From the NCBI RefSeq assembly GCF_000626635.1, contig NZ_CP007451.1, positions 3,047,501 through 3,111,500 of the forward strand: 64,000 bases of DNA. Direction: 5' to 3'. The notes below the pieces were generated by a model, which saw only the letters and a program-made list of their open reading frames with translations, had not been told where the DNA came from and made no database searches. Position numbers and translations under genes: made by a program. Source of the stretch: Draconibacterium orientale (GTDB lineage: Bacteria; Bacteroidota; Bacteroidia; Bacteroidales; Prolixibacteraceae). Of the stretch, positions 35,624 through 44,460 are shown in pieces; the first letter of the stretch is position 1, and each line of letters starts with the position of its first letter.

Positions 35624-36289
35624 CTTAAAAGTTGGTTGTTAGCAAATGGGATCGCTCTGGAAGCAAAAGAATATCGGGTAAGAATTCTTTAGTGCTTTTT
35701 GGCAAGGTTCAGAAATCTGAATAACTTGTTTTATCACTTTTCGTTTTTCAATTTACAAAATTGACACGATAATTGCTAAAAAATATATTTAAACTAATTC
35801 CCTGTAACTTTTGAATGTGTTTTCAACGGCATTGTAAACGACTTTATTAGTTGTCTGTTTCCTAAATAAGCGTTATCGAAATTTCTGTTCTACCGGGTTT
35901 CTTTGCAGCGAATATCAAAATCTTTTTGTTGAGCCGGCGGTAAAGAAAGTTTATCGAATTAAAAATAGTACAAAATACAAATGACATTAAATACGTAGCT
36001 GAATTTTTTAGCTTCCTGATAGTTGGAGTGGTAAATACAGGACGTGCTTTGTATCCCGGTTGGCTGTTGCGTTTTCCGCCTAAAGGTAACTTTCTGCTGC
36101 ACTAATGACGCTTTTTGTTTAGCGGGCCTGTTAGCGAAGTACCGACCATTGACAGATATAGCGATGAAAATGTTAAATTTGACCTGAATATTTTTTTATC
36201 AAAAAAAGGTTGGTTTACCGTAAAATGATTAGTTTTTTCAAATGGTAACCGGTTTTGTACAGCCATCCTTGTATTTCTAAATAAACAAA
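35624..36289. other. 666-base divergent intergenic region
   Basis: This gap separates the minus-strand HYR operon from the plus-strand GH35-like gene and must hold both promoters. No open frame, terminator-like hairpin or repeat was recognised. Several TTG...A/T-rich stretches could be promoters, but none matches TTTG-N19-TAnnTTTG well enough to call. Confidence 0.5.
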
Positions 36290-37909
36290 ATGAATACTAC
36301 AAAAATTGCAATTGTCCTGTTTGTGCTACTTCTGCAAACTCAGTTCGGATACGCTCAAAACCAAATTCCTTATTTGAAAAAATCGGGAGCTAAAACGCAT
36401 CTGGTTGTTGATGGAAAACCATTTATTGTTTTAGGAGGAGAGTTAGGCAATTCGTCTTTTACATCAACAGCGTACATGAAACCTCATTGGGAGACGTTAA
36501 AAGCGATGAACCTAAATACAATTCTCGCACCCGTTTATTGGGAATTGATTGAACCCAAAGAGGGACAATTTGATTTTAAATTATTCGACGAGCTTTTGGC
36601 GGAGACCCGAAAAAACGATATGAAACTGGTTATCCTTTGGTTTGGTTCGTGGAAAAACAGCATGAGTAGCCATGTGCCATCGTGGGTAAAACAAAACCAG
36701 GACAAATATCCACGAGCCATTGATGAAAGAGGTGTAAGCCAGGAAATACTAACCCCATTTAGCGAAAACAATCTGCAGGCTGATTTAAATGCTTTTAAAG
36801 CGCTAATGAAACACATTAAACAAGTAGATAGCGAACAGCAAACAGTTATTATGGTGCAGCCCGAGAATGAAATTGGAATGTTACCGTCGGCCAGGGATTA
36901 TCACCCGTTGGCCAATCAGCTTTTCAATAGCCAGGTTCCCACTGAATTAACCGATTATTTGCAGAATAACAAAGAAAACTTAGTTCCTGAATTTTTGAGT
37001 ATCTGGCGAAAAAACGGTTATAAAACAGAAGGTAGCTGGGAAGAGGTTTTTGGTCCGGGCTATGCAACTGATGAATTATTTATGGCCTGGTATTTTGCTA
37101 AATTTACCGAGGAAATAACCCGGGCAGGAAAAGAAATTTACCCCTTGCCCATGTATGTGAATGCCGCATTAATACGGCCGGGTAAAATTCCCGGAGAATA
37201 TCCCAGTGCCGGCCCGCTACCACATTTAATGGATATTTGGAAGGCCGGAGCACCTTCTGTCGATATGCTTTCGCCCGATTTCTACACGCCCGATTTTGAG
37301 TACTGGAACGACCTTTATGTGCGCCAAAATAATCCGCTCTTTATTCCCGAACACCGTTTTGATAATACTGTAGGTGCAAAAGCATTGTTTGCAATTGGTC
37401 ATTATGAAGCTATCGGGTTTTCCCCATTCGCCATCGAAAGTACTATAAATACGGAACTGGCGAATGCCTATAATTTAATCAGGCAACTTCATCCTTTAAT
37501 AACTGAAAACTTTGGCCGTAATAAACTGGAAGGTGTTTTGCTCGATAAAGATAAAATACTAAGCACCGTTGTTTTGGGCGATTACGAATTTTCGTTTAAA
37601 AACAGTTACACCTTAGGCTGGGAGGCAGGAGCTACAAATGATGTTTGGGATTCAGGTGGCGCACTAATTGTTCAAACCGATACGAATGAGTTTTATATTG
37701 CCGGCTCGGGAGTTGTGGTTACGTTTAAAAACTGGAAGAAGAGGAACAAAATTGTTGGCATTTTAAAGTGCGAGGAAGGTAGTTTTGAAAACGGAGACTG
37801 GAAGGTGTTACGCCACCTTAACGGCGACCAAACCCACCAGGGACGACACGTACGAATTAGCCACGGAGATTATTCTATTCAGCGAATTCAATTGTACGAA
37901 TATGAATAA
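36290..37909 (+). CDS. GH35-like beta-galactosidase with DUF5597-type C-terminus, secreted
   Basis: A 539-residue protein with a signal peptide (IVLFVLLLQTQFGYAQ). The TIM barrel starts HLVVDGKPFIVLGGELGNSS and has APVYWELIEPKEGQFDF, IMVQPENEIG with the likely acid/base Glu near residue 190, and DMLSPDFYTPDFEYW. The probable nucleophile is in NPLFIPEHRF. A beta-rich tail (VQTDTNEFYIAGSGVVVTF, DGDQ-like QTHQGRHVRI) is of the DUF5597 kind. It should cleave terminal beta-galactosides or a related plant or algal glycan. It is monocistronic and is followed by a copy of the rarA 3' end. Confidence 0.88.
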   Translation: MNTTKIAIVLFVLLLQTQFGYAQNQIPYLKKSGAKTHLVVDGKPFIVLGGELGNSSFTSTAYMKPHWETLKAMNLNTILAPVYWELIEPKEGQFDFKLFDELLAETRKNDMKLVILWFGSWKNSMSSHVPSWVKQNQDKYPRAIDERGVSQEILTPFSENNLQADLNAFKALMKHIKQVDSEQQTVIMVQPENEIGMLPSARDYHPLANQLFNSQVPTELTDYLQNNKENLVPEFLSIWRKNGYKTEGSWEEVFGPGYATDELFMAWYFAKFTEEITRAGKEIYPLPMYVNAALIRPGKIPGEYPSAGPLPHLMDIWKAGAPSVDMLSPDFYTPDFEYWNDLYVRQNNPLFIPEHRFDNTVGAKALFAIGHYEAIGFSPFAIESTINTELANAYNLIRQLHPLITENFGRNKLEGVLLDKDKILSTVVLGDYEFSFKNSYTLGWEAGATNDVWDSGGALIVQTDTNEFYIAGSGVVVTFKNWKKRNKIVGILKCEEGSFENGDWKVLRHLNGDQTHQGRHVRISHGDYSIQRIQLYEYE

Positions 37910-37925
37910 ACGATTCAGTGACCAA

Positions 37926-37958
37926 CTTTTACCAATGCCGAGTGACTAAAACCATTTC
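37926..37958. repeat. Left direct repeat, copy of the rarA 3' end
   Basis: This 33-base stretch matches 38701-38733 at 29 of 33 positions in direct orientation. The right copy spans the rarA stop codon (TTTTAG on the minus strand) and its next 20 bases. On the minus strand the left copy also keeps codons for K-K-W-F-stop. The two repeats enclose the toxin-antitoxin module. Confidence 0.7.
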
Positions 37959-38016
37959 TTCATGTGGTTCAAAAGCCTGGGGCGGCATAGTTGTTTTTCG
38001 CAACCCGACTGTTTTG

Positions 38017-38049
38017 TTTTGTGGATTAAACTTCAGATAATTACCTTTG
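38017..38049 (+). promoter_or_regulatory. Promoter of the toxin-antitoxin operon
   Basis: A TTTTG at 38017-38021 (-33 element) and a TACCTTTG at 38042-38049 (-7 element, consensus TAnnTTTG) are 20 bases apart, close to the Bacteroidota spacing of 19-20. Transcription would start around 38055, at the antitoxin ATG itself, which suggests a leaderless mRNA or use of the second ATG at 38073. Confidence 0.55.
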
Positions 38050-38054
38050 TTAAA

Positions 38055-38318
38055 ATGGTAAACGTAATTGAAATGAATGCTGCTGAAATAAAATTAGACT
38101 TATTTAGAAGGATTGATAATTTATCTGGCGCACAGCTTAAACTGGTTTATAATGAGATTGTAAGCCTGCTTAATGCTGAAAATGAATATAATCTAACAGA
38201 CGAAGAAGTAAATGCGGTAGAGGAGGCTTTAACTGACAGCCAAAATAATAACGTTTATTCATCGGATGAGGTAAAAACCGAAGCACAAAAAAGATACCCC
38301 AACTTAAAATTTAAATGA
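38055..38318 (+). CDS. Antitoxin of a type II toxin-antitoxin module
   Basis: An 87-residue acidic protein. Its N-terminal part (AAEIKLDLFRRIDNLSGAQL, then LKLVYNEIVSLLN) and C-terminal part (DEEVNAVEEALTDS, SSDEVKTEAQKRYP) resemble small RHH-free antitoxins paired with RelE/ParE toxins in this phylum. The ATG at 38055 was chosen from the promoter position; 38073 is an alternative, and an earlier frame from 37962 reads through the promoter. Its TGA overlaps the toxin ATG (ATGA), giving coupled translation. Confidence 0.8.
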   Translation: MVNVIEMNAAEIKLDLFRRIDNLSGAQLKLVYNEIVSLLNAENEYNLTDEEVNAVEEALTDSQNNNVYSSDEVKTEAQKRYPNLKFK

Positions 38319-38611
38319 GACAGATACGCTGGACAAACAAAGCCAGACTTGATTATTTTGAGAATGTTGATTACCTGTTAAAGCATTGGTCGGAAAAAGA
38401 AGCACAGAATTTTATCGACGAAGTTTACCATATCGAGTTTCTTTTAAAGCAGGGGAATATTGATTTTCAGCCTACCAACTATTCCGGTGTAAAACGTTTG
38501 GTTATCAGAAAGAAAATCACATTATTTTACAGGACTGTAAATGATAATACAGTGGAGTTTTTAAGGTTTTGGAATAATCATCAGAACCTGAAAACGTTAG
38601 ACCTGGATTAA
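38315..38611 (+). CDS. RelE/ParE-family toxin
   Basis: A 98-residue basic protein with the RelE/ParE layout: IRWTNKARLDYFENVDYLL, the helix HWSEKEAQNFIDEVYHIEF, then VKRLVIRKKITLFYRTVND and VEFLRFWNNHQN. The RelE fold includes mRNA-cleaving toxins and ParE gyrase poisons; the sequence does not settle which. It overlaps the antitoxin stop by four bases and lies between direct repeats at the rarA 3' end. Confidence 0.88.
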   Translation: MRQIRWTNKARLDYFENVDYLLKHWSEKEAQNFIDEVYHIEFLLKQGNIDFQPTNYSGVKRLVIRKKITLFYRTVNDNTVEFLRFWNNHQNLKTLDLD

Positions 38612-38700
38612 TATTACGTCTCACAACTGTATGTTTTATTAATCTTTAACGAAATATGCAATTCAGTTTTCATCGTTTAAAATAGGCTGAATCTTTGGTT

Positions 38701-38733
38701 CTTTTACCAATGCCCAATAACTAAAACCGTTTC
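38701..38733. repeat. Right direct repeat at the rarA 3' end
   Basis: Matches 37926-37958 at 29 of 33 positions. It covers the last four codons and stop of rarA (minus strand) and 20 bases beyond. The layout is that of an attachment site or of a duplication made when the 0.8-kb toxin-antitoxin segment was inserted. Confidence 0.7.
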
Positions 38734-39989
38734 CCCCACCACTTCTTCAAACGCTCCAGTATTTTCAGCTCGGCTGCGTTGTTTTGTGGCTGGTAAAGGC
38801 GGTTATTTTTAATTTCTTTTGGAAGGAAATCCTGCTCCACGAAATTACCGTCGTAGGCGTGGGCATATTTGTAATCTTTTCCGTAACCAATTTCTTTCAT
38901 CAACTTGGTAGGTGCATTTCGTATGTGTAGCGGCACCGGAAGATCGCCCGTTTGTTTTACCAGTGCAATGGCATTATTTATGGCTTCGTAGGCCGAATTA
39001 CTTTTTGGCGAGGTAGCCAGGTAAATGGTACATTCCGATAAAATAATGCGTGCTTCGGGCATCCCGATTTTATGCACGGCATCGAAAGTGTTTTGTGCCA
39101 TCAATATTGCATTCGGGTTGGCCAGACCAACATCTTCGGCGGACAGAATCAGCAAACGGCGGGCAATAAATTTAATGTCTTCGCCCCCTTCCAGCATTCG
39201 CGCCAGCCAGTAAACCGCCGCATCCGGATCGCCACCACGGATACTTTTTATAAATGCCGAAATAATATCGTAGTGCATTTCGCCTTTCTTGTCGTATATC
39301 GAAAGGTTTTTCTGCAGCTTGTCGGTTACTTTTTTATCGGTAATAACAATGTTGTCGCTGTCTTCGCCAAGTGTAACCAGTTCCAGTACATTTAACAGTT
39401 TCCGCGCATCGCCGCCCGAATAACGCAATATCGCCGAATCTTCGCGCAGTGTAATCTTTTTCTCCTTAAGAACGGTATCTTTTTTTGAGGCTTGTTTGAT
39501 GATCTTTAACAAAGCAGCTTTATCCAAATGATCCAGAATATACACCTGGCAACGCGAAAGCAGGGGAGAGATCACCTCGAACGAAGGATTTTCGGTTGTA
39601 GCGCCAATTAATGTTATGGTACCATCCTCAACAGCTCCCAGCAACGAATCTTGCTGCGATTTACTAAAACGGTGTATCTCGTCGATAAACAATATCGGGT
39701 TTGGACGACTGAAAAACGCTTGTTTTTTGGCTTTGTCAATTACATCGCGAATATCTTTTACGCCCGAGTTTATGGCGCTAAGCGTGTAAAATGGCCGGTC
39801 AAGCGTGTTGGCAATTATCCGTGCAAGTGTGGTTTTTCCCACTCCCGGAGGGCCCCACAAAATCAACGAAGTTATTTTGCCCGAATCAATCAGTTTGCGC
39901 AAAACAGCATCCTTTCCAACAAGGTGTTCCTGCCCGATGTAGTCGTCTAATGTTTTTGGTCGTAAGCGTTCTGCTAGTGGCTGATTCAT
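38721..39989 (-). CDS. rarA: Replication-associated recombination protein A (AAA+ ATPase)
   Basis: A 422-residue protein of the RarA/MgsA/WRNIP1 family. The N-terminal motif PLAERLRPKTLDDYIGQEHL, Walker A GPPGVGKTTLA near residues 45-55, Walker B ILFIDEIHRFSKSQQD, sensor GATTENPSFEVISPLLSR and arginine finger SGGDARKLLN-type segment are all present. The C-terminal tetramerisation part has GGDPDAAVYWLARMLEGGED and LPVPLHIRNAPTKLMKEIGY. RarA acts at stalled replication forks. It appears monocistronic. Confidence 0.97.
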   Translation of the reverse strand: MNQPLAERLRPKTLDDYIGQEHLVGKDAVLRKLIDSGKITSLILWGPPGVGKTTLARIIANTLDRPFYTLSAINSGVKDIRDVIDKAKKQAFFSRPNPILFIDEIHRFSKSQQDSLLGAVEDGTITLIGATTENPSFEVISPLLSRCQVYILDHLDKAALLKIIKQASKKDTVLKEKKITLREDSAILRYSGGDARKLLNVLELVTLGEDSDNIVITDKKVTDKLQKNLSIYDKKGEMHYDIISAFIKSIRGGDPDAAVYWLARMLEGGEDIKFIARRLLILSAEDVGLANPNAILMAQNTFDAVHKIGMPEARIILSECTIYLATSPKSNSAYEAINNAIALVKQTGDLPVPLHIRNAPTKLMKEIGYGKDYKYAHAYDGNFVEQDFLPKEIKNNRLYQPQNNAAELKILERLKKWWGKRF

Positions 39990-40090
39990 AATTTAAGGCA
40001 AAAGTAAAAAGTACTAAGTCAAAAGTGAAAAGGCAAAAGTAAAAAATCAAATTAAAAAGAGTGGAGTTCTACTGGCAGTCCCTTTTAAAT

Positions 40091-40139
40091 TTTAACCACA
40101 AAGTTTCACAAAGAAAGCACGGAGTTACACAAAGTTTTA
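40091..40139. repeat. CACAAAG-type intergenic repeat
   Basis: The text AACCACAAAGTTTCACAAAG followed by AAAGCACGGAGTTACACAAAG contains three CACAAAG-like words at about 13-18 base steps. Strings of this form are familiar from intergenic DNA of many environmental bacteria (from memory). No coding role. Confidence 0.5.
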
Positions 40140-40148
40140 ATATTGCCC

Positions 40149-40198
40149 AATCTCCATCAATCTCTATCAATCTCCATCAATCTCTAATCAATCTCTAA
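40149..40198. repeat. Ten-bp tandem repeat at the end of the TPR gene
   Basis: Five units of AATCTCYATC / AATCTCTAATC run into the stop codon of the minus-strand TPR gene (CTA at 40195-40197). Unit length is 10-11 bases, close to one helical turn. A shorter AATCTAATTCAATCTCCATC string is found past the GH92 3' end near 21199. Confidence 0.65.
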
Positions 40199-42168
40199 TT
40201 GCAATACCGTTTAATAATGTTGTAAGCCCCGTCGATTCCAAGTTCGCCGGCGCGGCTTAAATCCATTGCGCCGCCTTCAATATCGTCGAGGAATATTTTT
40301 GTAAGCCCGCGGTTAAAATAAGCTTCTGCAAATTCGGGCTCCAGGTCGATGGCCCGATTTAAATCTTCCACTGCACTGCGGTATTCGCCCAGCCGCAGTT
40401 TTATAAACGCACGGTTGTAATAGCCAAAAAAGAAATCGGGATCGAGAAACAGTGTCACGGCATAATCATCAAGAATTTCCTGGTATTCCACAGTCGATGG
40501 CTTTTCATTGCTGTTGTCGTTAATCTTTCCCTCGTTTAAGGTCAGCGAATTGTTTGAGCCCACTCCCGCTAAAAGTTCCACCTGCTCTTTTAATTTGTAA
40601 CGTGTGTTGGCACGTGTAAAATAGGCCAGCGAAATTTTTTCATCCAGCGCTATTGCTTTATCCAGGTCGGCAAAAGCACTGTTGTAATCGCCCGTAAGAC
40701 TGTAAAAAATACCACGGTTTAAATAGTTGTGCGCATTTTCCTGCACCTCTATCTTTTCGTTAAAAAACAATATAAAGTTCTCGAAAACCGATTGGGAAGT
40801 GGCTACCGGCTTATTGGAAATAGAGAGCAAAGGATTGTAGTTGTTCTCGGCATTTAAATCATCGATTACCACGTTGTAATACTGGAAGCGCTCGTAATCC
40901 ACAGCGTTTTTCTCAAAAGCCGAGATAAAGAACATGGGCTGCAGATCGATAACAATATTTTTATCCTGAATCCGGCCATCCTCAACCTCCTCTACTTCCT
41001 CAGGAATGTCGCGGGTGTCTTCAATCACTAAATCCATACGCATGCGGCGCCGGCGTCTTTCAGCTTCCATTTCTTCTTTACGTTTTTCTTCATCCGATTT
41101 CTGATCGTCGACAGTGGCATTGTTTTGCTGCGGCGATTGTTGCTGATTGTTTTGCGCCAGTGCCTGCTGATTTGCCTGCGAGTTTTGCTGGTTATTATTT
41201 TGCTGTGATGATGAATTCTGTTGTTTTTGTTGCTGCTGTTGCTGTTGTGCCAGCTGTTCGGCATTAATTCGTCGCTGGCTTAAATCGAACTGCGGATTTA
41301 GTCGTGCCGCAATCTGGTAGTCCTGCTCATAGCCGGGGCGGTTTAGTATTTCGCGGGCCATGGCGCGGTTAAAATAGGCACTGGCCATTTCCGGATTTAG
41401 CTGTATCGCCATATCGTAATCCATAATGGCACTTTCGTAATCCTCCAGCTTGTGTTTTACAATACCCCGGTTGTTGAACGCCAGTGCATTTGTAGCATCA
41501 AAGCGAATACTTTGGTCGTAATCGCGCAGTGCCGAGGCATAATCTTCCAGCTCAAAACGCGCCAATCCGCGGTTTAAGTAGGCGGCAGCATAATGTGGCC
41601 TGATGATAATTACCTGGTTCAAATCGCTTATGGCTCCCTTAATATCGCCACTTACAATTTTGGCGTTGCTTCGGTTCATTAAAGCATGTGTCGATTTTGG
41701 ATTTACCTCAAGCGCGTTGTCATAATCTTCAATGGCTCCTTCCAAATCTTTCAGCGCCAGTTTGGCAATCCCGCGGTTGTTGTATATCGATTCATCAGAC
41801 GGGTCAAATTCCAGTGCCCGGTCGTAATCCTCAATGGCTCGTTTATACAGCCTGAGGTTGTGGTAGGCCATTCCGCGGTTGTTGTAAGCGCGCGGGTAAT
41901 AGGGTTTTATTTCAATTGCTTTGTCGTAATCGGCAATTGCTCCGCGGTAATCTTCCAACGAATGTTTAGCCATTCCGCGGTACAAATACGCTTCTGCCAA
42001 ATAAGGCTTAAATTCAATAACAATATTGAAATATTCGATTGCCCCCGTGTAGTTGCCAATTGATATGCGCGTTCGTCCAACTCTTATAAAGTGGTTGATA
42101 TTCAATTGCGCTTCGGCCAGGAAACTCATCGATAACAAGAGTGCAAAAAGTATGGTAAGTTTCTTCAT
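40195..42168 (-). CDS. TPR-repeat protein with a Gln/Asn-rich linker, secreted
   Basis: A 657-residue protein with a signal peptide (ILFALLLSMSFLAEA). Eight consecutive TPR units fill residues of about 25-295 (for example YRGAIADYDKAIEIKPYYPR and LEGAIEDYDNALEVNPKS). Residues of about 300-350 are a low-complexity Q/N linker (QQQQQQQKQQ, then NQQSPQQNN), followed by a charged ERRRRRMRMD stretch. More TPR units occur at the C-terminus (YNSAFADLDKAIALDEK, YRSAVEDLNRAIDLEPEFAE). TPRs bind proteins, so a scaffold role in the periplasm is likely. No partner gene is adjacent. Confidence 0.88.
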   Translation of the reverse strand: MKKLTILFALLLSMSFLAEAQLNINHFIRVGRTRISIGNYTGAIEYFNIVIEFKPYLAEAYLYRGMAKHSLEDYRGAIADYDKAIEIKPYYPRAYNNRGMAYHNLRLYKRAIEDYDRALEFDPSDESIYNNRGIAKLALKDLEGAIEDYDNALEVNPKSTHALMNRSNAKIVSGDIKGAISDLNQVIIIRPHYAAAYLNRGLARFELEDYASALRDYDQSIRFDATNALAFNNRGIVKHKLEDYESAIMDYDMAIQLNPEMASAYFNRAMAREILNRPGYEQDYQIAARLNPQFDLSQRRINAEQLAQQQQQQQKQQNSSSQQNNNQQNSQANQQALAQNNQQQSPQQNNATVDDQKSDEEKRKEEMEAERRRRRMRMDLVIEDTRDIPEEVEEVEDGRIQDKNIVIDLQPMFFISAFEKNAVDYERFQYYNVVIDDLNAENNYNPLLSISNKPVATSQSVFENFILFFNEKIEVQENAHNYLNRGIFYSLTGDYNSAFADLDKAIALDEKISLAYFTRANTRYKLKEQVELLAGVGSNNSLTLNEGKINDNSNEKPSTVEYQEILDDYAVTLFLDPDFFFGYYNRAFIKLRLGEYRSAVEDLNRAIDLEPEFAEAYFNRGLTKIFLDDIEGGAMDLSRAGELGIDGAYNIIKRYCN

Positions 42169-42384
42169 ATTTTTATAGTACTGAGTATTTAATAGTGAGC
42201 AGCAAGTACTGAGCCGGCGATATTAAGACTTTTCGTATTGCAAGAATTTCAGCGCCAGGTCGTCTCACTACTCATATCTCATAATCTCACAGTCTTTCAT
42301 ACAAACAAACAAAAATAGTATTTTCATAGTTGCAAGTAATAAACAGTTAGGTTTTTTAACGAATAGCCACTTAAATCTAAAATT

Positions 42385-42948
42385 ATGTGTAAACGCTGCG
42401 ATTGGGGAACAAAAAACGAGTTGATGATCAGCTATCATGATGAGGAATGGGGAGTGCCGCTTCATGACGACGATAAATTGTTCGAATTCTTTGTGCTGGA
42501 GGGATTTCAGGCCGGATTAAGCTGGCAAATTGTGCTCAACAAACGCGAGAATTTTCGCAAAGCATTTGATCATTTTAACCCGCAAAAAGTAGCAGCGTAT
42601 TCCGAAGATAAAATACAGGAGCTTATCGGGGATAAATCAATTATTCGAAACAAGCAAAAAATACGGGCCTGTGTAAACAATGCGCAACGTTTTTTGGAAG
42701 TGCAAAAAGAGTTCGGCTCCTTTGATCGTTACATATGGAAATTTGTTGATTATAAGTCGATTCAAAATCGCTTTAAAACGATTGGTGAATTGCCGGCCAA
42801 AACCGAGCTGTCGGATGCAATATCGAAGGACCTGAAATTGCGTGGATTTAAATTTGTTGGATCGACCGTAATTTATGCGCACATGCAGGCCACCGGCATG
42901 GTAAACGACCACCTGGTTGACTGCTTTCGTTACCGCGAAGTTCAGTGA
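42385..42948 (+). CDS. tag: DNA-3-methyladenine glycosylase I
   Basis: A 187-residue protein of normal Tag length. It starts MCKRCDWG and has SYHDEEWGVPLHDDDKLFEF, LEGFQAGLSWQIVLNKRENF and the C-terminal zinc-site residues in VNDHLVDCF together with the N-terminal Cys and His. Tag removes 3-methyladenine from alkylated DNA as the first step of base excision repair. Divergent from the TPR gene; the promoter lies in the 216-base gap. Confidence 0.97.
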   Translation: MCKRCDWGTKNELMISYHDEEWGVPLHDDDKLFEFFVLEGFQAGLSWQIVLNKRENFRKAFDHFNPQKVAAYSEDKIQELIGDKSIIRNKQKIRACVNNAQRFLEVQKEFGSFDRYIWKFVDYKSIQNRFKTIGELPAKTELSDAISKDLKLRGFKFVGSTVIYAHMQATGMVNDHLVDCFRYREVQ

Positions 42949-43049
42949 CCTGAGTCACATAATTGGATACATAACTTTTAATCTGAAAATCGACCGCTAA
43001 TTTTTATGAAGTCTATCTTAAATTCTCTTTTCTAAAAAGAATAAATTGT

Positions 43050-43057
43050 TAATTTTG
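43050..43057 (+). promoter_or_regulatory. -7 promoter box of the C1B peptidase gene
   Basis: TAATTTTG fits the TAnnTTTG consensus and lies 46 bases before the ATG at 43103. A good -33 TTTG was not seen at the expected distance (TTTC is present), so the call is tentative. Confidence 0.35.
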
Positions 43058-43102
43058 ACGCTAATTCAAAAAAAAGAGGGGTAATAATTTAATATTTAAT
43101 TG

Positions 43103-44299
43103 ATGAAGTTGCGTTTTATTTTTACCGTATTAATTGCGGTATTTACACTAAGTGTATTTGCGGAGAATGATAAAAAGGAGAAAGGTTATGTTTTTGAAGA
43201 CGAAATAACATTGGCTTCAACGCCTGTAAAAGACCAATACCGTTCGGGTACATGCTGGTCGTTTTCGGGGCTTTCATTTCTGGAGTCGGAAATGATTCGT
43301 TTAGGAAAACCGGAGGTCGATCTTTCAGAAATGTTTGTGGTTTGGCATACCTATTCGGTTAAAGCCGAAAAGCACGTACGTGTGCATGGCAATCTGAATT
43401 TTTCGGCAGGTGGTGCTTTTCACGATGTAACAAATATGATTCGTGAGTATGGCATTGTTCCCGAATCGGTTTACGATGGATTAAACTACGGCGAAGAAAA
43501 GCATGTGCATGGCGAAATGGATAATGTATTGAAAGACCATGTTGATGCTGTTGTAAAAAACGGAAACCGCAAACTAAGCACTGTATGGCACGAAGCCATT
43601 GAAGGTACCCTGAACTCGTATTTAGGAGAGTTGCCACAGAAATTTGAGTACGAAGGAAAACAATATACACCGCAAAGTTTTGCCAGCGATTATATTGGGT
43701 TAAACATGGATGATTATGTAGAGATTACTTCTTATACGCACCACCCGTTTTACGAGAAATTTATTCTTGAAGTGCCTGATAACTGGTCGTGGGATCAGGT
43801 TTACAATGTACCTCTTGAAGAGTTGGAAAATATTATCGATTATTCATTAAAAAATGGAATGACTGTGGCGTGGGCAGCCGATGTAAGTGAAAAAGGTTTT
43901 GCCACAAGTAATAAAGGTGTGGCTGTTTTGCCGGCCGCTCCCGAAGAAAATATGGACGATGCCGAAATTGCAAAATGGGAAGCGCTGCCACAAAAAGACA
44001 AAGAAAAAGAATTGTATAAACTCGACAATCCGGTACCCGAATTGGTCGTTACTCAGGAAATGCGCCAAAGAGCATTTGACGATTACGAAACAACCGATGA
44101 CCACGGAATGCATATTATCGGTACAGCAAAAGACCAGGAAGGACATACCTTTTACAAAGTGAAAAACTCGTGGGGCGATTACAATAAATACGATGGTTAT
44201 TTCTACGCCTCGAAACCTTACGTGAATTACAAAACAATGTGCATAATGGTGCACAAAGACGGCATACCCCAAAGTATAAGAGAGAAACTTAAACTTTAA
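43103..44299 (+). CDS. Secreted C1B (bleomycin hydrolase/PepC-like) cysteine peptidase
   Basis: A 398-residue papain-like peptidase of family C1B. A Sec signal peptide (LRFIFTVLIAVFTLSVFA) is unusual for this normally cytoplasmic family but common in Bacteroidota. Active-site pieces are all present: oxyanion Gln in VKDQYRSGTCWSFSG with the catalytic Cys near residue 50, the His in DDHGMHIIGTAKD and the Asn in YKVKNSWGDYN. It probably acts as an aminopeptidase in the periplasm. I used the ATG at 43103 rather than an overlapping TTG. Monocistronic, with a terminator eight bases past the stop. Confidence 0.93.
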   Translation: MKLRFIFTVLIAVFTLSVFAENDKKEKGYVFEDEITLASTPVKDQYRSGTCWSFSGLSFLESEMIRLGKPEVDLSEMFVVWHTYSVKAEKHVRVHGNLNFSAGGAFHDVTNMIREYGIVPESVYDGLNYGEEKHVHGEMDNVLKDHVDAVVKNGNRKLSTVWHEAIEGTLNSYLGELPQKFEYEGKQYTPQSFASDYIGLNMDDYVEITSYTHHPFYEKFILEVPDNWSWDQVYNVPLEELENIIDYSLKNGMTVAWAADVSEKGFATSNKGVAVLPAAPEENMDDAEIAKWEALPQKDKEKELYKLDNPVPELVVTQEMRQRAFDDYETTDDHGMHIIGTAKDQEGHTFYKVKNSWGDYNKYDGYFYASKPYVNYKTMCIMVHKDGIPQSIREKLKL

Positions 44300-44304
44300 T
44301 TTTT

Positions 44305-44340
44305 AAGCCCTTCAGTTTCCCTGAGGGGCTTATTTTTTCT
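44305..44340 (+). terminator. Rho-independent terminator after C1B peptidase
   Basis: Stem TAAGCCCTTCAG with CTGAGGGGCTTA around a four-base loop, followed by TTTTTTCTT. Strong and well placed. Confidence 0.9.
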
Positions 44341-44460
44341 TCCATGTTTTCCCATACTGCGCTTGGCTGCCTAAAAAAATCGTTTACATTTGGATTGACT
44401 AAACAACTTCTGTTGAAAAGAGCATTTTTCAGTAATAGCACATACAGATGTAAACCAGCA

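Noticed and set aside
37962..38054. Longer antitoxin start upstream of 38055
   Set aside because: The added 31 residues are Cys/Trp-rich, unlike antitoxins, and would place the promoter inside the coding region.
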